Notes: generated from the sequence alone by a model not told the origin. A stretch of 64,000 nucleotides of DNA from Planctomycetaceae bacterium (GCA_021732785.1 JAKFUG010000033.1:47671-111670), one strand, 5' to 3'; counted from the stretch's first letter, positions 42,655 to 53,126 are shown. Numbers and translations are program-made.

Positions 42655-42727
42655 GTGAGCGGCACGGCGCTAGCCGCCGGTTCTTCGTATTCCATCAGGA
42701 ACCGGCGGCTAGCGCCGTGCCGCTCAC
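42655..42727. repeat. Perfect 29-base-pair inverted repeat
   Basis: Arms 42655-42683 and 42699-42727 are perfectly complementary (GTGAGCGGCACGGCGCTAGC and GCTAGCGCCGTGCCGCTCAC plus CGCCGGTTC/GAACCGGCG) around a 15-base loop. It is far longer than a terminator stem. Confidence 0.9.
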
Positions 42728-42739
42728 GAAACCCAACGA

Positions 42740-42772
42740 AGAAGCCCAGGGAGCGCCTCCCTGGGCTTCTTT
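42740..42772 (-). terminator. Terminator of the DUF1559 gene
   Basis: AAGAAGCCCAGGGAG-CGC-CTCCCTGGGCTTCTT, a 15-base-pair stem 30 bases beyond the DUF1559 stop codon. It also ends the long minus-strand secretion cluster. Confidence 0.75.
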
Positions 42773-42800
42773 CCGATCACAAGATCACATCCCGCTGCGA

Positions 42801-43967
42801 TTAGCGGTTGAAGTCACTGGCATTCACGATGCCTTGACCGCGGCGTTGTCCATCCCAACTCAAAAGCTGCGCGTAGACACCAGTATTCATATTCGCCGAA
42901 AGCCCTTTTCCGCTTCCATCCGCGAAGAGGAAGTTGCAGGTGCCAGTGTGGTTGGAACTCGGTCGGGGCGCTGCACCTCTTGCAGCCGTTGGATTAATAT
43001 TAATCTGACCGAAGTAGGGTGAGGTCAAATTCACGCTAAATCCTGAGGCGAATTTAAGCGGCTGTGCGGCAGTTGCCGCTAAAGTGGTGGGAGTTCCCGC
43101 ACTCGAAACCGGAAGCGGAACACCAAATCCAATGTAGTCAGCATCGCGAGAAATCCAATTACCTGATTGCAAGTTTTCAGCAATGAGAATCGTTTGCCCG
43201 AGACCATCACCACCAGAAATATCGTCGAGAGTCACTGGGGTGATTCCATAGCCTCGCCAAAAAACTCCCGAAGTCCGAGCAATCGCAACATCAGCAGCGT
43301 TGACCGTACCACTGCCGTCATAATCGATATTTGTCGCAGTGTGAACCGAAGTTGATGCGTAAGGATTGTCACCCCCCCAAAGTCCTTGAGAAACAAACCC
43401 CATGTTGGCTGAGTAACTCAGACCGAGCGGCACCTTGTGATTATTCTGATCGACAGGGCATGAGAAGACGGGAACCCATGTGTTCATTGCACCCGGTGCT
43501 GATCCAGCCGGAGCGTAAGTCCCAATCGAGAGCGCACCAGTTGGGAGTGTACCACCTAATGCAGTAACTTCATCAGTCGAGATAAGATACGTTCCGGTAG
43601 ATCCCTGAAATTCACGCGCCAAGTCAGAACGATCCAGTGCTGAAAGGAGTGCCACAGGCCAACCATAACCTGGATTATTGGTCACGTCCCCGGTTGAAAA
43701 ACCTGCAGTCCCATCATTATCTGCCAAGGTGCTGGTTTCGAGATCCGGCAGTCGACTACCATTCGACGTCGCGACATTCGTAAAGGCGATGCCGAGTTGG
43801 TGCAGGTTGTTCAAGCACTGCATGTTGAACGCCGCCTTGCGGGCCGATTGCACGGCGGGGGCGATCAACGAGATCAGCACGGCGATGATCGAGATCACCA
43901 CCAGCAGTTCGATCAGTGTGAAACCGCGACGCGGCTTCGGGGTCATTGCGGAACGCACGCGAATCAT
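42801..43967 (-). CDS. DUF1559 prepilin-like protein
   Basis: 388 residues. The prepilin cleavage and methylation site is G15|FTLIE20, followed by the hydrophobic helix [20 protein letters not shown] and [20 protein letters not shown], the typical DUF1559 continuation. The C-terminus has the family's H-x-[11 protein letters not shown] motif. Such proteins exist in large paralogue numbers in planctomycetes and are thought to be pilin- or pseudopilin-like surface proteins. The central region (about 42950-43770) is visibly AT-richer than the ends. It is the last gene of the cluster, separated from the GspK-like gene by 499 bases, so it may have its own promoter. Confidence 0.93.
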   Translation of the reverse strand: MIRVRSAMTPKPRRGFTLIELLVVISIIAVLISLIAPAVQSARKAAFNMQCLNNLHQLGIAFTNVATSNGSRLPDLETSTLADNDGTAGFSTGDVTNNPGYGWPVALLSALDRSDLAREFQGSTGTYLISTDEVTALGGTLPTGALSIGTYAPAGSAPGAMNTWVPVFSCPVDQNNHKVPLGLSYSANMGFVSQGLWGGDNPYASTSVHTATNIDYDGSGTVNAADVAIARTSGVFWRGYGITPVTLDDISGGDGLGQTILIAENLQSGNWISRDADYIGFGVPLPVSSAGTPTTLAATAAQPLKFASGFSVNLTSPYFGQININPTAARGAAPRPSSNHTGTCNFLFADGSGKGLSANMNTGVYAQLLSWDGQRRGQGIVNASDFNR

Positions 43968-44466
43968 GAAAAAGCCTCCGAAAAAAAATTGCCGCCCATC
44001 TACCGCGGTCAGAACTCAGCCTCTGGAGTGGGCGGGCACCATACCCGCGCTCCGTGTTTCGTCGTCCATCACCGAATCATCATAACCGTATGAACCACTC
44101 GAACCGGAACGTTTTCGCCAGCGACAAGCCGTTCCGTCAGATTTTTCAAGATGTGCCAGGAGCCCACTTCAGGAACGAATTCTCAAACCACTGCTCAACA
44201 AAGTTTCTGTCGATTCTTTTCAAATTTCTGCCGCGGATTCCATTTTCAGCCGCTTTTTACTCTCGCGAAGCCGGGCTTCCCGGAACGTCACGTTCGGAAT
44301 TCCGCATGGAATCGAACGAAGTGTTGCAATTTGCCCCTCTATTATGCGGAGTGTGCCCCACTTGTCACCCCGAAACCCGCTTCCTGTCATCTTTTTAGCA
44401 ATTCCCCTGCCAAGACAGCTTAAAGTGGTGATCTCGCGAACGTTCACCATCCCGTGCTGCTGAATA
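43968..44466. other. Intergenic region upstream of the DUF1559 gene
   Basis: 499 bases without a supported gene; short open frames here lack family features. A candidate minus-strand promoter lies at 44341-44368. The region is AT-richer than most of the window. Confidence 0.4.
44341..44368 (-). promoter_or_regulatory. Candidate promoter reading toward the DUF1559 gene
   Basis: On the minus strand GTGACA (44368-44363), a 16-base spacer and CATAAT (44346-44341) each match sigma-70 boxes in 5 of 6 bases. It would give a leader of about 370 bases before the DUF1559 start. Confidence 0.4.
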
Positions 44467-47400
44467 CTAAGGATTTCCGAGCAGATCCTGCTGAAACTCA
44501 ATCAACGCTCGGAAGTTAAACGTCTTCGACTGCGGATCGTAGGCCTTTTCGATCTGCGATCGGTCAATCACATAGAACCGCCGATACTCCGGTTGCCACC
44601 CCGAGTCATTGCGATTTGGAGGGGTCGTAGGCAGCCCGGTGGTGTCAGCGAACGGTTTAAGCGGGCCGCCGATCTGTACCGCCCCGGACGCCGTGCGATT
44701 GGCGCGGAAGAACTTGACGGACGCGAAGACGGCGAACACGTTGCTGCGCGTGGTCACGTTATTCATCAACTTGTTGAGCAGCCGCGAACGGACATACGGA
44801 TCGAGCGCGGCGACTGGATTTCCCATGCCGTCGTTGCCGCGATGTTCGTTCTGCGTTCCCAGTTCCCACATCTGCCGGGGCTGGTTGGTACTGGTGTCGT
44901 TGACGGGATAACCATCGCCCGGCCAGGAACGCAGCAGCGTATGTTCGATGGACGCATACTGTGGAATCACCCCACCCAAGGTTCCTGCCGCCTGAGTAAA
45001 CCCGCGGAAGGGAACACTGTTGCTGGTCCCCGGAAGATACAAACCGGTCGTGGCATCCGCGGTGGCCAGATAAGAGCCGTTGCGGCCGCCGTCGCGTGAC
45101 GCCAGCAAGGCTTCCCACCAGCTATCGGTGACGACACCATTGTCGGTGCGGAAGAGTTTGGGAGGATGCAGCAGATCGAGTGTACCCGTCACCCCTTTCG
45201 TCGCTGAATCTTCCGATCCGTCGAGCGTGCCATTCAGGTTCGTGTCTTCATCGACCTGCAGAGACATGATGCTGGGATCATCAATGAGGGCCGCCAACGC
45301 TTCCGGATGCCGAACCGTATTGATGTTGATTTTGCCCGCCACGCGCGAGTAATCGACCGGGTTGGGGAAGCCGGGAATGGCGGCTTGCATGCGCGAGGGG
45401 ACTTCCACGATGTCGAGCAACCGATGCCAACGAGTCGCCGTCGTTGCCAAACCCGATCCCCCGTTTGGCATGATGAGCGGTCGGAACATGACTTCGGCGT
45501 CGGACGGAATCGTCGCCACTGTTGTGGTGGTCGACGTCGTGTCACTCGTCAACGTCTGATAGGTACCATTGATATCCAGACCGGTGGCGATCCCGGGCAG
45601 CGGTGCACGGCTGGAGGAAATGGCATTGCCCTGCAAGCCAATGATGTCGGAATACCCACCGAGCGTGACCTGCAACAACTCGCCGACCGATGCAAAGTCC
45701 CGATCAAACACCTTCTGCCAGTTCGTAAAGGCACCCGGACTGTTGCCGTTGTTCGCAGCCAGCGTATTGCCATATGGTCCTGACGGGCTGTGGAAAATAT
45801 AGCCGTTGGTGCTGGCGGTACTGAAAGGCTGCCCCCGTTCGCGGCTCCGCAAATTCGCGAGTTTGGCAGTGATGTCGGCGGCCATGTCGCCCGAAGCGAA
45901 GGTGACCGTGCCGCGCGGACCAGTCGACATGGTATTCGATGGTGCCGTCACGGTGGAACTGCTGAGGGCGATTTCGTCCACGAGGACATAAGGATTATCG
46001 GCTTCTTCGGCGGCCGAACTGGGGAACGCACGATCGGGCGACAGCCGTCGGTACAACCGGAAATACAACGGAGTTGTCTTGCTTTGAATCATCGAATACA
46101 CGATGTTGTCATACAAAGCGCCTGTCGTGACTGTGGAACTGGTGCCGTCGGTCAACACATAATTCGTCGCCTGCGAGGCCTTCTTCAAATCCAGATCGAG
46201 TTGTTGTTGGGCCGGCATGATCCATGTGGTCATATCGGCATCCCAATCACTCGGTGCCGAGCCGGTAATGCCCACTTTCATCACACTTGGGTACGTGCTG
46301 GCAGCGCGCGGATTGTCAGCCGAGCCAATGGTAAAGGTATTCCCTTCAGCCACCGACATGCCGCGCAAATCTAATCGACGAACGGCCTGATAATTTGTCG
46401 CCGGTACGAACAGCGATTGATTGGCGTAATCAGGCCCGACTTCGACGCGCCAGGCGCGGTTCGCAAAGCTGACTGTTCCCGGCCCAGGATTGCGGAGTTC
46501 GACATAAGAAAAATGAGTACCATTGGCAAATTGGTCATCCCATTCGGTGAAGCCCAGATTGCTGCTGGCAACTTCCTCAGACCGTGCGGCGGCCGCTTCA
46601 CTGAGCGTAAGGCCGGTCTGCTCGACGCCATAGACGACAAACCGGTCGCCACTGCCATCTCCGTTGGTATAGGGATCGTCATCGACCGCCCAGCCGTTGG
46701 CATTCGTGGGATCGATGTCGAACTCGAACTTCGTGGCGATATTATCCCGGTCGAGCGAATCCACCAGGTTCACCGCATACTGTGCGAACTGGCGAATCAT
46801 CGCCTGATTCGCCGCCGTCGACCCGAAGCTTGCCGTGGTTGGATTCGTGCCATCGGGCCAGCAGAGAGTGTACATCAACGCAAAGAGATCGCGGGCCATG
46901 AGCTGGCGATCGCGCCGAGCCCAGTATTCCTGATGCGCTGCAGACGAGAAACTACCAACACCTCTACCACCGGAAGGATTTGTAGGATATGGCGCTTGCG
47001 CTCCTATCGCTCCCGCGCCCAGCGTCGTTTGATCGGGATGCGGCGTCAAAGGGCGATAGCTGAGCTGAATGTTCGGCGGCAGTTGGTTCTGTTGGAACGA
47101 CGGCAGTGGATTCCCGTTCGGGCCGACTAACAACTCGTTCAAATTGAGTCGCAACTGGTACCGGGGCTGGTCGAAGTTGTTTTGTTCCACTTCGATCAAC
47201 CGCCGCAGCACAGGCCGAAACAGGTCGGTCGGGCTGTAAGGGTTCTGCGTCCCCAAACGTGGCGGAAATTCGAGTTTGCTGTCGTTGTCGGCGTCGGCAC
47301 TGAATTCCCAACTGCGATTGGAATTGTAGCCCACAGAATGTTGTTTCCGGTCCCAGCTGCGGGTGGTGAACTTGCTGCGGAATTCCTGCGATTCACGGGA

Positions 47401-49413
47401 GTTTGATGCGGGAGCGCCCCATGTCGTTGCCGTGGCTGTCAAGTTATACGGAGCCAGTTGCGTCAGCCGCGATTGCCCCCCGGTAGTGAAGGCGAAATCA
47501 CTGCTGACCAGATGCAGCGCCCGCATTTCTTCCGCACCGAACAAGGCGTCTTCGTCCTTCTTCGCATCGGCATCAATGACCATTTCTCCGGCGTCATTGA
47601 ACAGGCCTTCATATTGAACCGAATTTGCCAATCCCGATGTCGGCCATTGCACGGTCGAAGCCTGCGAACTGTTGCTGTAACGGGTGAAGAGAGGCCATCG
47701 CCCCGGCAACCCAGCGGAACTCCCATAGTTTCCCTGTTTCCCCGAAGCCGTGTTCCAGTAGCTTCCCAGCCCCGTGTAATCGAGCGGCTTGCCGAATGGT
47801 TGATAGGCCGAACCGAAGAAGTCACCGGCGATTTTCATCCGGTCGCCGTTGTCATCGTACTGGGTCTGCCCCGGACCCGGCCAAGGATTTGTCAGCAGTG
47901 TGGGGCTGCTGAGCGAGCTGGCGGGATCCACCGAAAAGTACCGGGGTTGCAGACTGCTGCCATTCACAATCGCACGGTACAGCAGGTGTTCTTCACCCCA
48001 ACGCCCGGGGACGAGATCGGATGGTGCCGTGCTATATCGGCCCATCAGCAGGTACAGCCAATCGCGATTAGCGGCTTCTTTCCAGTTCCCTGGCGCCGGT
48101 GCTCCCACCGTTGTGCCGAAGAACGGGTCAGCCCCGTAGGCACCGTCGTAATTCCCTGAGGAAATACTACCGCTGGTGGTCGGCGGACGGCGGTTAAGCG
48201 CCCACAGCGGATTGACCTCCGAGGCAAACAGCCCTTGATTCGATTTGGAAATGAACGCATCGTTATTTGACGGCCCCCCGAAGGGAACCGTGTCGAGATT
48301 GACGTTGCTATTCCAGACGCGGGCCATATTGCCATGCACGTTCAGATTGAGCAGCGCGTCGACATCTTTCACCGTGAAGGAAAACATGGGGACGTACAAT
48401 TGCCCGGTAGCGTCTTCTAACGGCGGGAAGTCAAGATCGAGCCAGACCCCTTCCCACACGCCGTCGTTGTCGTTGTCGACGTCGTATTCATATTCAATTT
48501 GCGTCGTCGCAGTCGGGGGTGCGGACAATGACCAAACCCCTTGTTGTCCTCGCTGCGGGGTCCGGGCAGGCGTCGGGGCACCGAAGACCGGACTGCCGGG
48601 AGGTGTGATCGGGAAGCCGACGACGTTCGTTCCCCACAGTGCTTGCGCGGCGGCATCTGTCAGATAACGGCTGGTTCCGGAGGGACCACGCGACCCCACA
48701 TATTGATGTCCAACATGAGGCCGGAGCACCTCGTTCGCCGCCGCTGAAGTAAACCAGGGCGTCGCATGAGACCCCTTGATAGAAGTGATCTGGGGGCGAT
48801 GAAACGAGGGAATAATGATTCGGCGACGGCCGAGTGCGCCGTCATTTGTTCCGCCCGAGTATCCTGTGCCGAAGGGTTCGTAGCCGTCGTACGAGAGAAA
48901 CACATTGTTCACGTCGGGGTAGGTGTACTCGGGATCGCGATTCGCCAGATCGGCCGGCCTTCGAATGTTGTTGGGATTTGCGCCGTCCGAGTCATTGATC
49001 AGGTTGTACAGGGCATCCGCGGGAACGAAGGCAACACCATTAAACGGTGCGAAGTCCAACTTGCTGCCGCTGGCATCCAACCCGAGCATGTTGGGCAGCA
49101 GGGCGTGACGGCGATAAGAAAGGGCACTGTTGCGGAAGCTGCTGCTGGGCGGGCCTTCGATCAATTGCCGCACACCGAAATCGAACAGCGTGTCCGCATC
49201 AATGTCGAACTGCTTCACCTTAGCGGCGTCGCTGTAGTAGTTCGCCGAGGCCCGCTCCTGGGCGGCGAAGATGTAGAAGATCACTCCCAGCGAGGCGAGC
49301 ATTGCCATCAGCACCAGCACGATGAGCAGCGTCGACCCGCGGCGTTCATCCCGCTGCCGTCGGAGGTGAGATTGCACACGTTGTCGCTGGCGGCGGAGTT
49401 GCAAAGCAGTCAT
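44467..49413 (-). CDS. Giant GspK-like minor pseudopilin
   Basis: 1648 residues. A basic start (RRQRDERRGSTLLIVLVLMA) leads into a single membrane helix at about 27-50, without the usual Glu+5, as in GspK/XcpX minor pseudopilins; QERASANYYSDAAKVKQFDI follows like the GspK stalk. GspK is normally near 320 residues, so this is about five times larger. The rest is beta-rich and Asn/Asp/Thr-rich, with Ca-binding-like acidic loops (DVDNDNDGVWEGVWLDLDFP, DEDTNLNGTLDGSED) and SRVAGKININTVRHPEALAA, which resembles the helix-hairpin region of GspK. It follows the GspJ-like gene with an 80-base gap. Confidence 0.8.
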   Translation of the reverse strand: MTALQLRRQRQRVQSHLRRQRDERRGSTLLIVLVLMAMLASLGVIFYIFAAQERASANYYSDAAKVKQFDIDADTLFDFGVRQLIEGPPSSSFRNSALSYRRHALLPNMLGLDASGSKLDFAPFNGVAFVPADALYNLINDSDGANPNNIRRPADLANRDPEYTYPDVNNVFLSYDGYEPFGTGYSGGTNDGALGRRRIIIPSFHRPQITSIKGSHATPWFTSAAANEVLRPHVGHQYVGSRGPSGTSRYLTDAAAQALWGTNVVGFPITPPGSPVFGAPTPARTPQRGQQGVWSLSAPPTATTQIEYEYDVDNDNDGVWEGVWLDLDFPPLEDATGQLYVPMFSFTVKDVDALLNLNVHGNMARVWNSNVNLDTVPFGGPSNNDAFISKSNQGLFASEVNPLWALNRRPPTTSGSISSGNYDGAYGADPFFGTTVGAPAPGNWKEAANRDWLYLLMGRYSTAPSDLVPGRWGEEHLLYRAIVNGSSLQPRYFSVDPASSLSSPTLLTNPWPGPGQTQYDDNGDRMKIAGDFFGSAYQPFGKPLDYTGLGSYWNTASGKQGNYGSSAGLPGRWPLFTRYSNSSQASTVQWPTSGLANSVQYEGLFNDAGEMVIDADAKKDEDALFGAEEMRALHLVSSDFAFTTGGQSRLTQLAPYNLTATATTWGAPASNSRESQEFRSKFTTRSWDRKQHSVGYNSNRSWEFSADADNDSKLEFPPRLGTQNPYSPTDLFRPVLRRLIEVEQNNFDQPRYQLRLNLNELLVGPNGNPLPSFQQNQLPPNIQLSYRPLTPHPDQTTLGAGAIGAQAPYPTNPSGGRGVGSFSSAAHQEYWARRDRQLMARDLFALMYTLCWPDGTNPTTASFGSTAANQAMIRQFAQYAVNLVDSLDRDNIATKFEFDIDPTNANGWAVDDDPYTNGDGSGDRFVVYGVEQTGLTLSEAAAARSEEVASSNLGFTEWDDQFANGTHFSYVELRNPGPGTVSFANRAWRVEVGPDYANQSLFVPATNYQAVRRLDLRGMSVAEGNTFTIGSADNPRAASTYPSVMKVGITGSAPSDWDADMTTWIMPAQQQLDLDLKKASQATNYVLTDGTSSTVTTGALYDNIVYSMIQSKTTPLYFRLYRRLSPDRAFPSSAAEEADNPYVLVDEIALSSSTVTAPSNTMSTGPRGTVTFASGDMAADITAKLANLRSRERGQPFSTASTNGYIFHSPSGPYGNTLAANNGNSPGAFTNWQKVFDRDFASVGELLQVTLGGYSDIIGLQGNAISSSRAPLPGIATGLDINGTYQTLTSDTTSTTTTVATIPSDAEVMFRPLIMPNGGSGLATTATRWHRLLDIVEVPSRMQAAIPGFPNPVDYSRVAGKININTVRHPEALAALIDDPSIMSLQVDEDTNLNGTLDGSEDSATKGVTGTLDLLHPPKLFRTDNGVVTDSWWEALLASRDGGRNGSYLATADATTGLYLPGTSNSVPFRGFTQAAGTLGGVIPQYASIEHTLLRSWPGDGYPVNDTSTNQPRQMWELGTQNEHRGNDGMGNPVAALDPYVRSRLLNKLMNNVTTRSNVFAVFASVKFFRANRTASGAVQIGGPLKPFADTTGLPTTPPNRNDSGWQPEYRRFYVIDRSQIEKAYDPQSKTFNFRALIEFQQDLLGNP

Positions 49414-49493
49414 GGTTCTATCCTCTCGCTAGTGGGCCCGCGAGTGATATGGGGACGCCCAGAGATTGCTATCTCCGGGATATTTTTGAGGCA

Positions 49494-51389
49494 TCAATCC
49501 ACCAGTGAATGCACGATGGTTTGTTGCCGCATCTGTTCACTGGTAACGTCATAAAACCGCACGGTAATCTGAATCGCCCGTAACGGCTTCCAGTTCTCGA
49601 CCGCTTCCCAGATATAAAAGTCGGTGTTGGAGGTATCCGGGACTTGAATGCGCCCCCCCGCTACTGCCGGCCATTGCTGCAGCGTCGGCTCGGGCTGGGC
49701 GCCGGGCGATCCCTGCACACGGATACAACGATAATAAAAACGGAGTCCATTGGGACGCTGATTGTCGTCCGGCGGATCGGGTGGACCGACATCCTGCGTC
49801 GGAAAGACCAGATCACCGGCGACATAGGTTTGTGAGGTATCCCACACCGACTGCTGCTTGACCGCCAGATTCGCCGCTTGTCCCACAGCGTAACCATAAG
49901 GTCCAGAGGTCGCCCCGGCACCATAGATCACATGACGAAATGGCGGCGGGTCATCGCCTGCCGAACCGTCGATATCAATTCCAGGAACCGGATGCCAGGT
50001 GTCGAAAACTCGGTTGATGTTGTACGGAGCCGCAAACGGGCTACCCGTGTTGATCGGACCATGTGCCGTGTTGCTGCGATTACTCAGCGCGAAATCGACG
50101 GCGGCGGGGTTATACACATCGGCATCGGCGACAGCGCGACCAATGTCGACAAATGCCCCGGCTCCGCCCAGCGCACCCGCGTCCCAAACTTTCACGTCAA
50201 AGCCATGCACGTTGGATAACAGCAAATCTTCCCCGCGGCGGGCACCGAACGCGAAATCCGGAAACGTGTTGTCCGTGAGCGGATTTGTCGTCGGATCGAC
50301 ATCGAGGTTGATCGTCGCCGTCATGGGGTTGCCGACCGTCGATAAATCATGCGGATAGCGGAAGTTAAAGTTTGACGTCTCTTCGTGCGTAAAACGACCA
50401 AAGAAATTCGCCGAGGAATCAAACTCGCGCGAGCGGCCATTATCCGTTCGGTGTCCAAAGCGGTAGCGTGGATTTCCCAGCGGAAACTGGGTTAATGTCG
50501 AGGCATTGCTGAGGTCGTCGGCACTGTGAAAGACGGCTTGAGGAGGGATTGGGACATTTTGGTACATAGGCAATGAGCCATTGTTCGGATCATCATAGAT
50601 GAACGCGGAATGATCGAAGTCATACCAGAATGTTGTATTGTTATAGTTGGCATGATTGATCCCTCCATAAGCCACCGGATTCGGTGTTGGCCATGACGGA
50701 TCAAGCGGAGTGGCGTTGAACGCATCACGGCCATCGTTGAACGTCGGCTGACCATCCGTTCGGGTTCCGACCGGCAAGGCCTTGCGAATGAGCAGGATGC
50801 GGCGGTAGAGCTTTCCCCCACGAACGAAATACGAGACTTCCGCCGCTGGGGCTTCCGCGGTGCCGTTGGGAATCGTCCAGCCATCATCCGCTTCGGGCTG
50901 ATTGGAAAAATTCAGGTAAGTGACATTCGGCGTCTGCGAGGTGTCCGTCGATGTCCAGCCACTCGATGTTGTCGCCCGGCCATAGTACGAACTAAGGTCC
51001 GTGTTCTTGCTCAGCGCGTTCACATTCATCGTGAACTGCAACCCATCGTCGAGATCGTTCAGCGGATCGTTCTCGGAGATGTAAAAGTAGCCTTCTCGCA
51101 GCGGTGCATTCACTTCCGCCAGCGATCCGTCTTCACCGACCGCCCATGGCATCACCATGCGGAAGGTTCGCTTGTCGAGATCGGCTTTAATCACGTTCTG
51201 GAACGTCCGCGAGCGTTGATCGTTTTCGGCAATGCCGCGCTGCGTGGTGATCGTCCCGCCCGCCAGTTGGAAGACCTGGGCGAACAGCGACATCATAAGC
51301 AGCACGAGCGCCACCGCAACGAGCATTTCCACCAGTGTGAAGCCCACGGGCTGGTGTCTGCGGAAGCTTTTCTGTTTGGTCAATCGCAT
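49494..51389 (-). CDS. GspJ-like pseudopilin (large)
   Basis: 631 residues. Prepilin site G16|FTLVE21 with helix MLVAVALVLLMMSLFAQVFQ, then GGTITTQRGIAENDQRSRTF and IKADLDKRTFRMV, which match the GspJ/PulJ minor pseudopilin N-terminal region. GspJ is usually near 200 residues; here a 430-residue extension holds Asn/Pro-rich loops (YDFDHSAFIYDDPNNGSLPM) and a C-terminal AIQITVRFYDVTSEQMRQQT, which looks like the usual GspJ last strand. So the extension is an insertion. The GspI-like gene ends 3 bases before the start. Confidence 0.82.
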   Translation of the reverse strand: MRLTKQKSFRRHQPVGFTLVEMLVAVALVLLMMSLFAQVFQLAGGTITTQRGIAENDQRSRTFQNVIKADLDKRTFRMVMPWAVGEDGSLAEVNAPLREGYFYISENDPLNDLDDGLQFTMNVNALSKNTDLSSYYGRATTSSGWTSTDTSQTPNVTYLNFSNQPEADDGWTIPNGTAEAPAAEVSYFVRGGKLYRRILLIRKALPVGTRTDGQPTFNDGRDAFNATPLDPSWPTPNPVAYGGINHANYNNTTFWYDFDHSAFIYDDPNNGSLPMYQNVPIPPQAVFHSADDLSNASTLTQFPLGNPRYRFGHRTDNGRSREFDSSANFFGRFTHEETSNFNFRYPHDLSTVGNPMTATINLDVDPTTNPLTDNTFPDFAFGARRGEDLLLSNVHGFDVKVWDAGALGGAGAFVDIGRAVADADVYNPAAVDFALSNRSNTAHGPINTGSPFAAPYNINRVFDTWHPVPGIDIDGSAGDDPPPFRHVIYGAGATSGPYGYAVGQAANLAVKQQSVWDTSQTYVAGDLVFPTQDVGPPDPPDDNQRPNGLRFYYRCIRVQGSPGAQPEPTLQQWPAVAGGRIQVPDTSNTDFYIWEAVENWKPLRAIQITVRFYDVTSEQMRQQTIVHSLVD

Positions 51390-51392
51390 GGT

Positions 51393-53126
51393 TCAGTTCT
51401 CCCACGGCAGACGGGGCTGCAGCGGATAGACGTCAATGATGCCGGGCATAAGAATCGCGCCGGGAAAGCTTGCTGGATCGGAGGCATTCGCGTCGGTGTT
51501 GTAAATGCCGCTGTTTTCCTGCACGGGGTTATCCAGCCAGACAATCGCCCCCGGTCCGGACGTGAGTGCCGTGGCTGAGGCCGCATGCAATAATCCCTGA
51601 GCCACGGAGGCATCGGTCACTTCGGTAAATTTGAGAATCCGATACCATCGGTTGTTCTGCGAATCGCAGATGAATCCACCTTTTTTCAGGAACGGTCGTT
51701 CGCCTGCCGGTACGTCAGAGTTGTAGCGAATCACGATCAGCGGTCTGGGAGTGATGTCGTCGCCATAGCCGAACTCGGAAGCGTTGTCGGTTGTGCCATC
51801 GTTGTTGTCGTCGACACCGGAGACGCCGGGCTGACCATCGGCACCGCTCCGCAGAACCGCCGTAACGACGCCGAGCGGACTGACCGTCAAGTCCGCCACG
51901 TCGTCGGCGGTATTCGGGGAGTTATCAGCTCCCGCCCAGCTATTGAGATTGAAGTGCGCGGGATGAATCAGTTCGTCCGCGGGGTCGGTGGAACGGCGGA
52001 AGAAGACGATCAGATTCAGGTACGACGTCGGGCCATTGCGCCGACCGGCCAGCATCCACGAATAGCGGGCCTCGAAGGTTTCCACGCGGGCTCGCACCGG
52101 CGTAAAGCCCGCGGGTAACGCCGCCGTCCAGGTGAGTTCTTCCACCCCCGCCGAGGGTGAAGTGATGCCCGACAGTTGCCGCACATACGAAAACTTCCCG
52201 GTCGCATCGAACAGTGTCACGCGGGCGGAAATGTCCTGTTCTGCGCCCGTGCCGACAAGGAAATTCACGATGCTGTCGTTATTTCGATCGAGCGTCTGGA
52301 TCAGCGAGGTCGGCAAGTTCGTCAACTGCAGCATCGTCACCGGCGCGGCGGGAATGGTCAGATCGGCCGAGTCCGTCTGCAACACCCAGCTATCGGGCAG
52401 CACGGCCATTTGCCGGGCACCGAACTTGGCCGCGATATCATTATTGCTATTGATCGCCGGGAAGAACGTCATGCTGGACGGATTGACGGCCGAGCCGGGA
52501 ACCCCGCCGCGGAAGCGCACAATGCGATAGGGAGAATCGTACGGCGGCGCATTCGGGCTGACGACGGTATTATTGGTTATTGCCAGCGACGTCCGGCCGA
52601 AGCCATTACGGATATTGGCAGTACTCGACATGGGGGTCTGGCCGTAATCGCGCAGGTCTTCAGTCCGGTTCTGCCAGCCGAGGGGATCAACGACAAACAC
52701 GCGAGCACCGCGCGTTGTCCAGGTGATGTCGTTGTCGACAACGGTATTTCCCAGACTCGGCCAGTTCGGTTCGAGTGACCCGGCCATACGAGGATTTGAA
52801 GCCGCCGTGCATTCGAAGAAGAAACTGGAAGGCGTCGCACCGACGACGAGATCACCGACCGCATACACCTTGCCGGCTTGCCAGGCTTCGGTCCCGGCGA
52901 AAATCTCCGGCCGTGCTCCTGCCATCCCCTCAAAATTGTAGCGCAGTTGAGCCGCATTGGTGAGCTGTGTCGCCTGTACCGTGCGGAGCACGGACAGCGG
53001 AAACAATGTCGCCACCGCGATCACACCGATGCTCATCACCAGCAGCGATACCAACACTTCGCTGAGCGTCACCCCGCGGCGGAATTGGTGATGGTTCGTG
53101 GTTAGTAACGTGTGGAATGTCCTCAT
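51393..53126 (-). CDS. GspI/PilV-like pseudopilin (large)
   Basis: 577 residues. The prepilin site reads G18|VTLSE23, with the helix VLVSLLVMSIGVIAVATLFP and SVLRTVQATQLTNAAQLRYN, as in GspI or PilV. GspI is normally about 120 residues, so here too the globular part is greatly extended. That part is beta-rich, with DPLGWQNRTEDLRDYGQTPM and GYGDDITPRPLIVIRYNSDV. The gene overlaps the upstream GspH-like gene by 4 bases (ATGA) and is followed after 3 bases by the GspJ-like gene, so these three are tightly coupled. Confidence 0.82.
   Translation of the reverse strand: MRTFHTLLTTNHHQFRRGVTLSEVLVSLLVMSIGVIAVATLFPLSVLRTVQATQLTNAAQLRYNFEGMAGARPEIFAGTEAWQAGKVYAVGDLVVGATPSSFFFECTAASNPRMAGSLEPNWPSLGNTVVDNDITWTTRGARVFVVDPLGWQNRTEDLRDYGQTPMSSTANIRNGFGRTSLAITNNTVVSPNAPPYDSPYRIVRFRGGVPGSAVNPSSMTFFPAINSNNDIAAKFGARQMAVLPDSWVLQTDSADLTIPAAPVTMLQLTNLPTSLIQTLDRNNDSIVNFLVGTGAEQDISARVTLFDATGKFSYVRQLSGITSPSAGVEELTWTAALPAGFTPVRARVETFEARYSWMLAGRRNGPTSYLNLIVFFRRSTDPADELIHPAHFNLNSWAGADNSPNTADDVADLTVSPLGVVTAVLRSGADGQPGVSGVDDNNDGTTDNASEFGYGDDITPRPLIVIRYNSDVPAGERPFLKKGGFICDSQNNRWYRILKFTEVTDASVAQGLLHAASATALTSGPGAIVWLDNPVQENSGIYNTDANASDPASFPGAILMPGIIDVYPLQPRLPWEN

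Noticed and set aside
5462-42727. Repeats as a CRISPR array
   Set aside because: The repeats are palindromes scattered singly between genes, with no regular repeat-spacer structure and no cas genes.
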